DNA of 16,117 bases from an uncultured Faecalibacterium sp. (GTDB taxonomy: Bacteria; Bacillota; Clostridia; Oscillospirales; Ruminococcaceae), in the NCBI GenBank assembly GCA_900772565.1, contig CAAHET010000195.1:1-16117 (forward strand), read 5' to 3'. This document shows positions 7,056-13,638 of the stretch, piece by piece (the first letter of the stretch is position 1; every line of letters starts with the position of its first letter). Below the pieces are notes generated by a model, which had not been told where the DNA came from, made no database searches, and worked only from the letters and a program-made list of their open reading frames with translations. The translations under genes were made by a program, and so were the position numbers.

Positions 7056-8882
7056 ATGACAAGTCAAGATAATTTTGCAGTCCGGTTTGCCAAACATAAG
7101 GACGAGCTGGAATGGCTGTTCATGGAACTGTACCACAACCGGGAAGGGCTGGAGGTTCTGGAGCGGGAGATGGCAGAAGCCTACAATGCCCGCAGCGCCG
7201 AGCTGAAAGCGCTGGACAAGGCACGCTCTGCCGACCCAGACTGGTACAAGCGTGGCAATATGTTCGGCATGACCATGTACACCGACCTCTTTGCCGGGAA
7301 CCTGAAAGAGCTGGCAAAGAAACTGCCCTACCTCAAAGAGCAGAAGCTGACCTATCTGCACCTGATGCCCCTGCTGCAGATGCCCCATCCCCACAACGAT
7401 GGCGGCTATGCGGTGGAGGATTTTGACACCGTAGACCCTGCCCTTGGCACCAATACGGATCTGGAAAACCTGACCCGGGAACTGCGGAAGGCCGGCATCA
7501 GCCTGTGTCTGGATTTTGTCATGAACCACACCGCCAGCACCCACCGCTGGGCCATGGCGGCAAAAGCTGGCGACCCGTGGTTTCAGGCCTATTACCACCT
7601 CTACGAGGACCGCACCATCCCCGACCAGTATGAACAGACCGTGCCGCAGGTATTCCCCAACACCGCACCCGGCAACTTTACATGGTGTGAGGAGATGCAC
7701 AAGTGGGTGCTGACCACCTTCCACGACTACCAGTGGGACTTGAACTACGCAAACCCGGCGGTGTTCGTGGACATGACCAAGAGCATCCTGCACCTTGCAA
7801 ATCTGGGCGTGGAGGTGTTCCGCATTGATGCGGTGCCCTACATCTGGAAGCAGCTGGGCACCACCTGCCGCAATCTGCCGCAGGTGCACACCATTGTGCG
7901 GATGCTCCGCATGGTGCTGGAATGCGTCTGCCCAGCGGTCATCCTCAAGGGCGAGGTGGTCATGGCTCCCAGAGAGCTTGCCGCCTATTTCGGCACCCCG
8001 GAAAAACCGGAATGCCACATGCTCTACAATGTGTCCACCATGGTCAACCTGTGGAGCGCCCTTGCCAGCCGGGATACTCGGCTGCTGAAAGCCCAGCTGG
8101 ACGCCCTCCACGCCCTGCCGGACAACTGCTGGTTCGTGAACTATCTGCGCTGCCACGATGATATCGGCTGGGGTCTGGACGAGGCAGTGGAAAACAGGCT
8201 GGGCATTGACCCGCAAAAACATAAGGAATATCTGTACCACTTCTACGAGGGCAATTTCCCCGGCAGCTGGGCAAAAGGCGAGCTATACAACTACGACCCT
8301 GCCACCGGCGACGCTCGCAGCTGCGGCACCACCGCCAGCCTGTGCGGCGTGGAGCAGGCACTGGAAAAGGACGATAACATCGCACTGGACTATGCGGTGA
8401 AGCGCGATCTGCTCCTGCATACCGCAATGGCATTTTTGCAGGGTTTCCCCATGCTGAACTGCGGCGATGAGATCGCACAACTCAATGGCTGGGACTACAA
8501 AAATGACCCCGACCGTGTGGAGGACAGCCGCAATCTGCACCGCAGCAAGTTCAACTGGGAAAACGCCAAGCAGCGCACCCGGAAGGGCACGCTGCAAAAC
8601 CAGCTGTGGCAGGGCATGGAGCAGCTGCGCCAAATGCGCGCAGACGCGTGCTTTGCCCCGGATGCGTGGGTGACCACATGGGACAGCCACAACCCCGGCG
8701 TGCTGGCGCTGGTACGCAAGCGCGGCGAGGAAACGCTGGTGGGACTGTTCAACTTTACCGAATACCCGGCAGGGGCAAGTCTGGATGCTCTGGGCGGCGA
8801 GTATCACACCCCGGAGGGCGCTTCTGTCTGGCTGGCGGATGTGGAGCTAAAGCCGTATCAGGCGCTGCTGGTGCGCCGCTGA
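7056..8882 (+). CDS. GH13 amylosucrase-like enzyme
   Basis: This alpha-amylase-family enzyme (608 aa, cytoplasmic) resembles Neisseria amylosucrase (GH13_4; about 630 aa) along its length, judged from memory. Shared segments include LTYLHLMPL, DGGYAVEDF, QWDLNYANP, WKQLGT and HDDIGW. Predicted catalytic residues are D258 (nucleophile, RIDAV), E300 (acid/base, LKGEVV) and D368 (RCHDD). H158 lies in MNHTA and H367 precedes D368. The 42-residue gap between D258 and E300 equals that in the Neisseria enzyme. The Asp of DGGYAV and the Arg of DSR, likely counterparts of the sucrose-pocket salt bridge, are kept. It should take sucrose, release fructose and transfer glucose to a glucan or water. AAAGGA at 7041-7046 overlaps the preceding stop. 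Polymerase versus hydrolase activity cannot be decided here. Confidence 0.88.
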   Translation: MTSQDNFAVRFAKHKDELEWLFMELYHNREGLEVLEREMAEAYNARSAELKALDKARSADPDWYKRGNMFGMTMYTDLFAGNLKELAKKLPYLKEQKLTYLHLMPLLQMPHPHNDGGYAVEDFDTVDPALGTNTDLENLTRELRKAGISLCLDFVMNHTASTHRWAMAAKAGDPWFQAYYHLYEDRTIPDQYEQTVPQVFPNTAPGNFTWCEEMHKWVLTTFHDYQWDLNYANPAVFVDMTKSILHLANLGVEVFRIDAVPYIWKQLGTTCRNLPQVHTIVRMLRMVLECVCPAVILKGEVVMAPRELAAYFGTPEKPECHMLYNVSTMVNLWSALASRDTRLLKAQLDALHALPDNCWFVNYLRCHDDIGWGLDEAVENRLGIDPQKHKEYLYHFYEGNFPGSWAKGELYNYDPATGDARSCGTTASLCGVEQALEKDDNIALDYAVKRDLLLHTAMAFLQGFPMLNCGDEIAQLNGWDYKNDPDRVEDSRNLHRSKFNWENAKQRTRKGTLQNQLWQGMEQLRQMRADACFAPDAWVTTWDSHNPGVLALVRKRGEETLVGLFNFTEYPAGASLDALGGEYHTPEGASVWLADVELKPYQALLVRR

Positions 8883-8893
8883 AAGGAGCTGCC

Positions 8894-9826
8894 ATGGATA
8901 TTGTAACGATTGGCGAAGTTTTGATTGACCTGACCCAGACCGGCAAGGATGAAAAAGGCATTCCGCAGTTTGCTGCAAACCCCGGCGGTGCCCCGGCTAA
9001 TCTGGCGGTGGCAGCCGCCCGGCTGGGGGCACAGACTGCCTTTATCGGCAAGGTGGGTGCGGATGCCTTTGGCCGCTACCTGAAAGAGGTTCTGGCAGAA
9101 AACAAGGTGGATGTTTCCGGTATGGCGGTGGATGCAGACCACCCCACCACCATGGCAGTCGTCTCGGTGGATGCCGCCGGAGAGCGGGATTTCAGCTTCT
9201 ACCGCAGCGCCAACGCCGATGTGATGCTGAGCAAAGAGGACATCCCGGAGGATGCTCTGAAAACCGCCAAAATCCTGCATTTTGGCTCGGTCAGCCTCAC
9301 CGCAGACCCTTCCCGCACCGCTACGCTGGATGCTGTTGCCCGCGCCAAAAAGATGGGTGCTACCATCACCTACGACCCCAACTACCGCGCCAACCTCTGG
9401 AAGAGCAAAGAGGACGCCATTGCTCAGATGAAAGCACCCCTGCCGCTGGTGGATATCCTGAAAGTGTCCGATGAAGAACTGCCTCTGCTCACCGGAACCA
9501 CTGACTGTGCACAGGGCACGGCACAACTGGCGCAGAACGGCATCCGGCTGATCTTTGTCACCTTGGGGGCAAATGGCGTATTCTACCGCTTTGGGGACAA
9601 GACTGGCCATGTGGCTGGCGTTCCCTGCAAGGTGGGCGACACCAACGGCGCAGGAGATACCTTCTTTGGAGCTGCCCTGTCCAAGCTCTGCAAGGAGGAG
9701 CTGGACGCCCTGACTGTGGACAAACTGGAAAGCATTCTGGCCTTTGCCAACAAAGCGGCCAGTATCACCACCAGCCGCCATGGTGCAATTCCGGCGATGC
9801 CGACATTAGACGAAGTTAAGATATAA
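8894..9826 (+). CDS. scrK: PfkB-family fructokinase
   Basis: This 310-aa ribokinase-fold sugar kinase should phosphorylate the fructose released by the preceding enzyme to fructose 6-phosphate with ATP. The first family signature appears as NPGGAPANLAVAAARLG and the second as DTNGAGDTFFGAAL, whose Asp (D255) is the catalytic base. The N-terminus DIVTIGEVLIDL is typical of ScrK/fructokinases. The start is fixed by AAGGAG (8883-8888), five bases before the ATG and directly after the TGA of the GH13 gene. A longer open frame running upstream inside the GH13 gene is not real coding sequence. This is the last gene of the operon, followed by a hairpin terminator. Specificity is inferred from motifs and context; ribokinase-like relatives are possible but less likely. 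Confidence 0.92.
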   Translation: MDIVTIGEVLIDLTQTGKDEKGIPQFAANPGGAPANLAVAAARLGAQTAFIGKVGADAFGRYLKEVLAENKVDVSGMAVDADHPTTMAVVSVDAAGERDFSFYRSANADVMLSKEDIPEDALKTAKILHFGSVSLTADPSRTATLDAVARAKKMGATITYDPNYRANLWKSKEDAIAQMKAPLPLVDILKVSDEELPLLTGTTDCAQGTAQLAQNGIRLIFVTLGANGVFYRFGDKTGHVAGVPCKVGDTNGAGDTFFGAALSKLCKEELDALTVDKLESILAFANKAASITTSRHGAIPAMPTLDEVKI

Positions 9827-9829
9827 TAA

Positions 9830-9875
9830 AAACCGACCACGAACCTGTATTTCAGTACAGGCCAGTGGTCGGTTT
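9830..9875. terminator. Terminator between sugar operon and the minus-strand DUF6061 remnant
   Basis: AAACCGACCAC (9830-9840) pairs with GTGGTCGGTTT (9865-9875), and an inner 6-bp stem pairs CCTGTA with TACAGG (9844-9849 with 9856-9861). For rightward transcripts the tail is only TTT followed by GCTATAAAT. For leftward transcripts the A-run before the stem becomes GGTTTTTATTA, a better tail. It therefore probably works in both directions, ending the sugar operon and the leftward DUF6061-like unit. Confidence 0.75.
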
Positions 9876-9889
9876 GCTATAAATATATG

Positions 9890-10054
9890 TTAATCCTTCA
9901 ATCTGCCATGGTCGCAGCCAAGGGAAAGATAATGATCGATCTCCCCACCCAGCACAAGCTGGGCATACTCCAAGGGCTTGTTGTATAGTAGCCAGTCCAG
10001 TTCTGCCCGCTGTGCCGGGGTGTTGCCGTACTCATCCTCGGTAAGTTCAAACAT
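9890..10054 (-). pseudogene. Truncated DUF6061-like gene (54 codons left)
   Basis: The minus strand reads a 54-aa frame from an ATG at 10054 to a TAA at 9890. Its core AQRAELDWLLYNKPL matches AQQTELDYLIYNDPL of the 108-359 gene, and the tails HGRLKD and HGLED also match. The N-terminal half of the family, about 30 residues, is missing. There is no ribosome site before the ATG, and a TAG lies in frame just two codons upstream. An 11-codon frame with a fair ribosome site (10072-10107, start MKIRAS) lies upstream in another frame and may be what is left of the original N-terminus. A promoter upstream and a terminator downstream (9830-9875) persist. It is most likely a decayed paralogue; a functional short protein is less likely. 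Confidence 0.7.
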
Positions 10055-10079
10055 ATACTAAACAAATTTGTTTAATATA
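10054..10079. repeat. 26-bp near-perfect AT-rich palindrome
   Basis: The core TAAACAAATTTGTTTA (10059-10074) is a perfect 16-bp palindrome. It extends by TATA on each side with one mismatched pair, to 26 bp. It begins at the last base of the remnant gene's ATG. The dyad has no loop, as in operators of dimeric repressors; a role as a deletion junction is also possible. No regulator gene adjoins it. Confidence 0.6.
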
Positions 10080-10142
10080 CGCTGTTCTGAGAAGCTCTTA
10101 TTTTCATGAGATTCCTGTGCTAGATGTGGCTTTCCGATTTTC

Positions 10143-10161
10143 TAGTATCAGGATAGTATCA
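10143..10161. repeat. Tandem TAGTATCA repeat below a minus-strand promoter
   Basis: TAGTATCA occurs twice (10143-10150 and 10154-10161), one helical turn apart (11-bp period). It lies about 20-40 bases downstream of the predicted leftward transcription start. This could be a direct-repeat operator. A short ACAGA/TCTGT hairpin lies alongside, between the repeats and the -10 box. Confidence 0.4.
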
Positions 10162-10186
10162 CGCAATCCACAGAATCTCTGTAGAC

Positions 10187-10215
10187 ATTATATCGAAATA
10201 CCTGCAAATTTTCAA
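10187..10215 (-). promoter_or_regulatory. Strong leftward promoter with no intact gene downstream
   Basis: On the minus strand TTGAAA (plus-strand 10210-10215) and a perfect TATAAT (plus-strand 10187-10192) are 17 bp apart. Transcription would begin near 10180 and run to the terminator at 9830-9875, a transcript of about 330 nt containing only the 11-codon frame and the truncated DUF6061-like frame. It is probably the original promoter of that gene. Confidence 0.6.
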
Positions 10216-10219
10216 CTGC

Positions 10220-10996
10220 TTATTTGATATGGATTTCACTCTCCGCAAAAAGAACAGCCTTTCCACTCAAGTAGACACGCTCTCCGGCGTAGCGGCAGTA
10301 GAGGACACCGCCTCGTGCGGATGCCTGATATGCAATCAGTTCATCCTTGCCCAGCTTCTCTGCCCAAATAGGAACCACATGGCAATGACCGCGCCCACAG
10401 ACAGGGTCTTCAGGCACCTTGCACTTTGGGACAAAGCTGCGTGTCACGCAGTCAAAATTGCGGCCTTGAACCGTTACATGCAGGCCATGCCCATCCAGTT
10501 GACGTACAAGTTCCTGATTCGGTTTCAGCTGGCGAAGCTGCTCTTCTGTCTTTAGGATGCAAACCATATCGGCATCCATATAGGCTTCTACTGGTGCAAC
10601 ACCTAACGCATGAACCATTTGTTCCGTCACGGGGATTCGTTTTGGATGATAGGATGGGAAATCCAGCGTAAGTACATCGTTCTTTCTTGTGACGTACAGC
10701 ATCCCACTCAAAGTATCGAAATGCACGGCATTCACTTCTGGCTCAATGAAATGGGTAATGACATAGGCTGTCGCCAGCGTTGCATGACCGCACAGGTCGA
10801 TTTCGCCACCCGGCGTGAACCAGCGCAGGCAATAATGGTCACCGCTTTTGACTGCAAAGGCAGTTTCTGACAAGCTGTTCTCAATCGCAATTTTCTGCAT
10901 TGTATCGTCCGAAAGCCATTGTTTCATTACACAGACCGCTGCCGGGTTGCCCTTGAACACTTCCTCTGTAAAAGCATCTACGATATATTGTTTCAT
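10220..10996 (-). CDS. PhzF-family isomerase-like protein
   Basis: This 258-aa protein has the diaminopimelate-epimerase-like fold of the PhzF/YddE family (usual length 260-300). Supporting segments are VDAFTEEVFKGNPAAV at the N-terminus, the catalytic-type glutamate E44 in NSLSETAF, WFTPGGEIDLCGHATLATAY, and EDPVCGRGHC near the C-terminus. That last motif is usually EDPVTGSAHC, so the loop is altered. Most members have no known substrate, and the name does not imply phenazine synthesis; no phenazine genes are present. The start has GGGAGG (plus-strand 11004-11009) seven bases upstream. Its ATG overlaps the stop of the acetyltransferase gene by four bases, so the two are translationally coupled. 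No terminator is evident after it. Confidence 0.88.
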   Translation of the reverse strand: MKQYIVDAFTEEVFKGNPAAVCVMKQWLSDDTMQKIAIENSLSETAFAVKSGDHYCLRWFTPGGEIDLCGHATLATAYVITHFIEPEVNAVHFDTLSGMLYVTRKNDVLTLDFPSYHPKRIPVTEQMVHALGVAPVEAYMDADMVCILKTEEQLRQLKPNQELVRQLDGHGLHVTVQGRNFDCVTRSFVPKCKVPEDPVCGRGHCHVVPIWAEKLGKDELIAYQASARGGVLYCRYAGERVYLSGKAVLFAESEIHIK

Positions 10997-11457
10997 GGCC
11001 AGACCTCCCGTTCCATTTCAATATCCGCTTTTTCGGATTTCCAGAACTCTTTCCGATAAGGTACTTCGTGGAACCCGAACTTCTTGTACAGATGGATGGC
11101 AGGCTCCAGACTACGACAGGAGATGAGCACTTCCTTCTTTGCACCGTGTTCCTCGGCGTAGTGCATGGCAGCTTGCAGAACTGCACTGCCTGCGCCAGTG
11201 CCGGTATACTGGTTCCGGGCGGCAAGTTTGCACAGTTCCCATGTGGTGCCCTCCAGCTGCATTGCCATGCAGGTAGCAAGGACTTCACCATCATCGTCCA
11301 GTGCAAAGAATGCCATTGCTCCCTGCGCAATCAAATCTTCCACATGGTCCATCGCATACTGGTCAAAGGATTCTACCCAGTAGAACCGGGTCAGCCATTC
11401 TGTGTTCAGGCGGACAAAGGCTTCCCGATACTCCGGGCGATAGGTTACGATTTTCAT
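10993..11457 (-). CDS. GNAT-family N-acetyltransferase
   Basis: This 154-aa Gcn5-related acetyltransferase should transfer acetyl from acetyl-CoA to an unknown amine. It starts MKIVTYRPEYREAFVRLN, the usual first strand and helix. The acetyl-CoA loop appears as RNQYTGTGAGSAVLQAAM, a Q/RxxGxG/A-type motif. The last conserved part reads EPAIHLYKKFGFHEV. The ATG at 11457 is chosen because GAGGG lies seven bases upstream (plus-strand 11464-11470). An upstream in-frame TTG at 11511 would add 18 residues but has no ribosome site. It is the first gene of a two-gene unit with the PhzF-like gene. The element on the right is inserted directly upstream, so its native promoter may have been changed. Confidence 0.88.
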   Translation of the reverse strand: MKIVTYRPEYREAFVRLNTEWLTRFYWVESFDQYAMDHVEDLIAQGAMAFFALDDDGEVLATCMAMQLEGTTWELCKLAARNQYTGTGAGSAVLQAAMHYAEEHGAKKEVLISCRSLEPAIHLYKKFGFHEVPYRKEFWKSEKADIEMEREVWP

Positions 11458-11482
11458 TTTCTTTCCCTCTTTCTTGTCATGG

Positions 11483-11511
11483 AGTATGCCTTTATGATAC
11501 AATAAAAACAA
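11483..11511 (-). promoter_or_regulatory. Possible promoter of the acetyltransferase-PhzF unit
   Basis: On the minus strand TTGTTT (plus-strand 11506-11511) and CATACT (plus-strand 11483-11488) are spaced by 17 bp, each 4/6 to consensus. The -35 overlaps the T-rich tail of the integrase terminator, so this promoter lies at the element-chromosome edge. The match is weak. Confidence 0.3.
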
Positions 11512-11554
11512 AATGGGCGGGAAATGTCGTATTATCGGCGTTTCCCGCCTTTTC
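11506..11554. terminator. Terminator after the integrase gene
   Basis: GGCGGGAAA (11516-11524) pairs with TTTCCCGCC (11541-11549) around a 16-nt loop. For the leftward integrase transcript the tail is CATTTTGTTTTTATT. For rightward transcripts the tail is TTTTCTG. It appears bidirectional, and marks the point where chromosomal and element genes meet. Confidence 0.75.
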
Positions 11555-11559
11555 TGTTA

Positions 11560-12585
11560 CTAATTTGTTATTAGTTCAATGTTCAAGCGCAGTTCTTCAA
11601 TGTTCTTATGGGTGTATACGCGCTCACCCGTTCCCTTTGATTTATGCCCCATAAGACGATCTATACAAACCTTGTTAGCCCCGGCAGAATCAAGGCGGGA
11701 ACGGAATGTATGGCGGCACTCGTGCGGGGTGTGATCCATGTTCAGCGTGTTCATTAGTTCATTCCAAACATCCCGGTATTGGCTTTCGTTCAGCTTCTTT
11801 CCGTTGTACTCAAAGAGATACCCGCCTTTAGACTGTTCAAAGCGGCGTTGAACAATACTTTGAATTTTTGAATGAATGGGGACAAGGCGATTTTTACCCG
11901 CCGCTGTTTTCACGCCCCCGATCATCGTTCCGGCGTTGAGGTCGATGTTTACCGTTTTCAGCCCGATCATTTCAGAGATACGGAAACCCGTATACAGAAA
12001 GAACAGCACAGAATCCGCCCACTCTAAGTTTTGGTTATCCCAAAGCCGTTGTACTTCATCATCTGTGAAAATCTGCTTTGTGGTTTCGGGGATGGGTGCG
12101 GACGTGAGCAGATCGGAACACTGCTTTTGGATTATGTCAAGTTCCATTGCAAAGCGGTCAAGATGCCCCCACAGGTTCTTTATTGCGCCTTGGGTTGAGT
12201 AGCCTTTGCCGCACCCGTCTATACAATCCTGCATTTGGTAAGACTTGATCTGATTGTATTTCAGCCCGCCCAATTTGGCGCAATGGTTATAGGCTGATTT
12301 AAGGGATGCCCGGTTAGCTTCGCCCAATTTACAAGCCCGCTTATCAAGCCATAGCTTGTAAAGTTCATTCAGTGTGATCTTGTCCGCTTCAATGTCCCAC
12401 GGGGTAGCGTTGAACTTTGCAAGCAGGATTAGACCATCTTCCCGCGTTGCCGTATAGCCTATGGGTTTCTGCTGTCCAGATTTGCCCTCACGGACAACCC
12501 ACGGTTTCCGCCTGTTCCCGGAAAGCCTAGTAACTGACCCGTACCGATTCGGATTTTTCACAGAAATCACCGCCTGTTCTTGCAT
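11560..12585 (-). CDS. int: Tyrosine-family integrase
   Basis: This 341-aa phage/ICE-type tyrosine recombinase should integrate and excise the element by site-specific strand exchange. The catalytic set looks complete: R202 (TGFRISEM), K226 (GGVKTAAGKNR), H288 and R291 (HECRHTF), H314 (LMGHKS) and nucleophile Y324 (RVYTHKN). The N-terminal part (to about 60) is arm-binding-like, followed by a SAM-like core-binding domain (about 70-160). The ATG has no good ribosome site and follows a hairpin; a GTG at codon 9 (12559-12561), preceded by AGGCGG, is an alternative start. The gene reads out toward the chromosome, so the attachment site is probably near 11,465-11,560. The other end of the element is outside the window. 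Confidence 0.94.
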   Translation of the reverse strand: MQEQAVISVKNPNRYGSVTRLSGNRRKPWVVREGKSGQQKPIGYTATREDGLILLAKFNATPWDIEADKITLNELYKLWLDKRACKLGEANRASLKSAYNHCAKLGGLKYNQIKSYQMQDCIDGCGKGYSTQGAIKNLWGHLDRFAMELDIIQKQCSDLLTSAPIPETTKQIFTDDEVQRLWDNQNLEWADSVLFFLYTGFRISEMIGLKTVNIDLNAGTMIGGVKTAAGKNRLVPIHSKIQSIVQRRFEQSKGGYLFEYNGKKLNESQYRDVWNELMNTLNMDHTPHECRHTFRSRLDSAGANKVCIDRLMGHKSKGTGERVYTHKNIEELRLNIELITN

Positions 12586-12594
12586 TTTACACAG

Positions 12595-12624
12595 TTCGGC
12601 GGTATAATCAATATGACCGCCGAA
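12595..12624. repeat. Inverted repeat in the integrase leader
   Basis: TTCGGCGGT (12595-12603) and ACCGCCGAA (12616-12624) are a perfect 9-bp inverted repeat with a 12-bp centre, ending ten bases upstream of the integrase ATG. In the integrase mRNA it would fold into a hairpin where a ribosome site is expected. It could limit integrase translation or serve as a binding site for the integrase or an excision factor. Confidence 0.6.
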
Positions 12625-12690
12625 ATCACTTCATCCTTGATTTTTGGTCGTTTCCCCTGCTGGTGTTACCGCACTAGCAGGGGATTTTTT
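12614..12690 (+). ncRNA. Candidate small RNA antisense to the integrase leader
   Basis: A perfect TATAAT on the plus strand (12603-12608), with a poor -35 TTGCAT 17 bp upstream (12580-12585), points to a canonical terminator at 12654-12690, with no coding frame of note between them. The product would be about 75 nt and complementary to the leader of the integrase mRNA. This is a prediction from signals only; the weak -35 is the main objection. Confidence 0.3.
12654..12690 (+). terminator. Strong rightward terminator
   Basis: CCCCTGCTGGTG (12654-12665) pairs with CACTAGCAGGGG (12672-12683): a 12-bp stem with one G-T pair and a 6-nt loop. It is followed by ATTTTTTGTTTTTAG. The orientation is rightward, although no rightward gene precedes it. 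The leftward direction lacks a T-run. It either ends a small RNA or blocks chromosomal transcription from entering the element. Confidence 0.8.
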
Positions 12691-12694
12691 GTTT

Positions 12695-12958
12695 TTAGAA
12701 GCAAGCCTGAATAATAGCTTTATATTTGGATTCGTCAATATCCAAAAGGCTTTTCTTTCCATCTTTGAAGATAATTTTCACTTGATACCCGCCTTTCATT
12801 ATCGCTCCAGCAGTTCCGCCCAAAACCTCATAGCTTTCAACCGTGGTGCTGTTTAGTGGTAATTTTTTAATAAGCCCTAACGAAATTGCAGTATTAACGA
12901 TACCGCCGCCAACAACAAGGCTTCCTGCATAATCACCGCTTGTAACCATGTTTTTCAT
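12695..12958 (-). CDS. Small protein of unknown function (87 aa)
   Basis: The start has AAAGGA (about plus-strand 12970-12976) at a fair distance, which supports this as a gene. The N-terminal half has a Gly/Val-rich hydrophobic stretch (about 13-30, SLVVGGGIVNTAISLGL) and a second Gly-rich part (LGGTAGAIMKGG). The C-terminal part reads VKIIFKDGKKSLLDIDESKY. This layout is like small Firmicute mobile-element proteins in which a Gly-rich hydrophobic segment precedes a short beta-rich region, but I cannot name a family. It lies between the integrase and the repressor, a place where phages often keep lysogeny-associated accessory genes. Membrane association is possible but not certain. Confidence 0.65.
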   Translation of the reverse strand: MKNMVTSGDYAGSLVVGGGIVNTAISLGLIKKLPLNSTTVESYEVLGGTAGAIMKGGYQVKIIFKDGKKSLLDIDESKYKAIIQACF

Positions 12959-13232
12959 TGATATGCCGTCCTTTCTTTGTGTTCTTGTCGTTACGAATAA
13001 CAGTTACACAGGCCATCTTTACTATTATATATTATTTCTTATATGTTGCATTACCGTATAATGATGCAACACCACAAGCCTAATATATAGAACGCAAACC
13101 ACAATGTAACAAACGTGACAATATGAAATAATTAACGATTCCTAAATAAATTTTTGCTGTACGCTTTGAAATCTTAAAAATGTACGGCGTGTAACAAGTG
13201 TAACTAGAACTTGACAAAGAACAAGTTGCCCT
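12959..13232. other. AT-rich intergenic region with an inverted repeat
   Basis: No gene is seen. TGTTGCAT (13044-13051) and ATGCAACA (13064-13071) form an 8-bp inverted repeat in the likely promoter area of the leftward 87-aa gene, where the minus strand has a TATAAT (plus-strand 13024-13029) but no clear -35. Further right, GTGTAAC occurs twice in close tandem just before 13206, then AACTTG and CAAGTT can form a short hairpin near the end of the repressor gene, without a T-run. Confidence 0.4.
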
Positions 13233-13619
13233 CTATCCGCACGATTCTTTGACAGAATATTTTTCGTTTTCAAGCAACATATCGGTACGTTCAATGATTT
13301 TTCCTTGATCTACACTGTCAAGCCTTGAGAACTTTTTCAGCATTTCACAAGCTGGATCACCAAATACTTCTTTTACATCATCATATATAGCGGACTGCTT
13401 GGAAAATGTAGCGGAATCATCATTCCAACACATTAGATCGGCGGGAGATACGCCCAAAATTTTTGCGAGTTGTTCAATAGTGGATCGCTTGATGTTTTCC
13501 ACTCTGCCGCACTCCCACTTATTCACAGCCGCCCGGTTGACACCCACCATTTTTCCTAATTCTTCTTGGGAAAATCCGTGAGATGTTCTAAGCTGCTTTA
13601 TGTATTCGCCCATTGTCAT
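13233..13619 (-). CDS. XRE-family repressor of the element
   Basis: This 128-aa protein has an N-terminal Cro/CI-type helix-turn-helix (about residues 6-62). The recognition region reads SQEELGKMVGVNRAAVNKWECG, which is typical of the family. The C-terminal part (about 65-120) is helical and charged and lacks a LexA/CI peptidase domain, so induction by RecA-driven self-cleavage is unlikely. GGAGGTG (plus-strand 13628-13634) precedes the start by eight bases. It is divergent from the early operon starting at 13785, with both promoters and several TGTATC-type sites between them. This is the usual arrangement for a lysogeny repressor that controls itself and the lytic or early genes. Its binding to those sites is inferred. 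Confidence 0.85.
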   Translation of the reverse strand: MTMGEYIKQLRTSHGFSQEELGKMVGVNRAAVNKWECGRVENIKRSTIEQLAKILGVSPADLMCWNDDSATFSKQSAIYDDVKEVFGDPACEMLKKFSRLDSVDQGKIIERTDMLLENEKYSVKESCG

Positions 13620-13638
13620 TTTTTATTCACCTCCTAAC

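Noticed and set aside
4686..8240. Very long minus-strand open frame (about 1,184 codons) opposite the alpha-galactosidase and GH13 genes
   Set aside because: It mirrors GC-rich codon use of two well-supported plus-strand enzymes, crosses their boundary, and its translation is rich in His, Gln and Val with no recognisable domain.
8606..8893. N-terminal extension of the fructokinase frame
   Set aside because: The extra 96 codons lie inside the GH13 gene. The real start at 8894 has a strong ribosome site and the family's usual N-terminus.
10220..10996. PhzF-like gene as a sign of a phenazine cluster
   Set aside because: Only a GNAT acetyltransferase accompanies it; PhzF-fold proteins are common in bacteria that make no phenazines.
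12644..12856. Plus-strand open frame running through the terminator at 12654-12690
   Set aside because: It starts with a non-ATG codon, crosses a strong terminator stem and lies opposite the better supported 87-aa gene.
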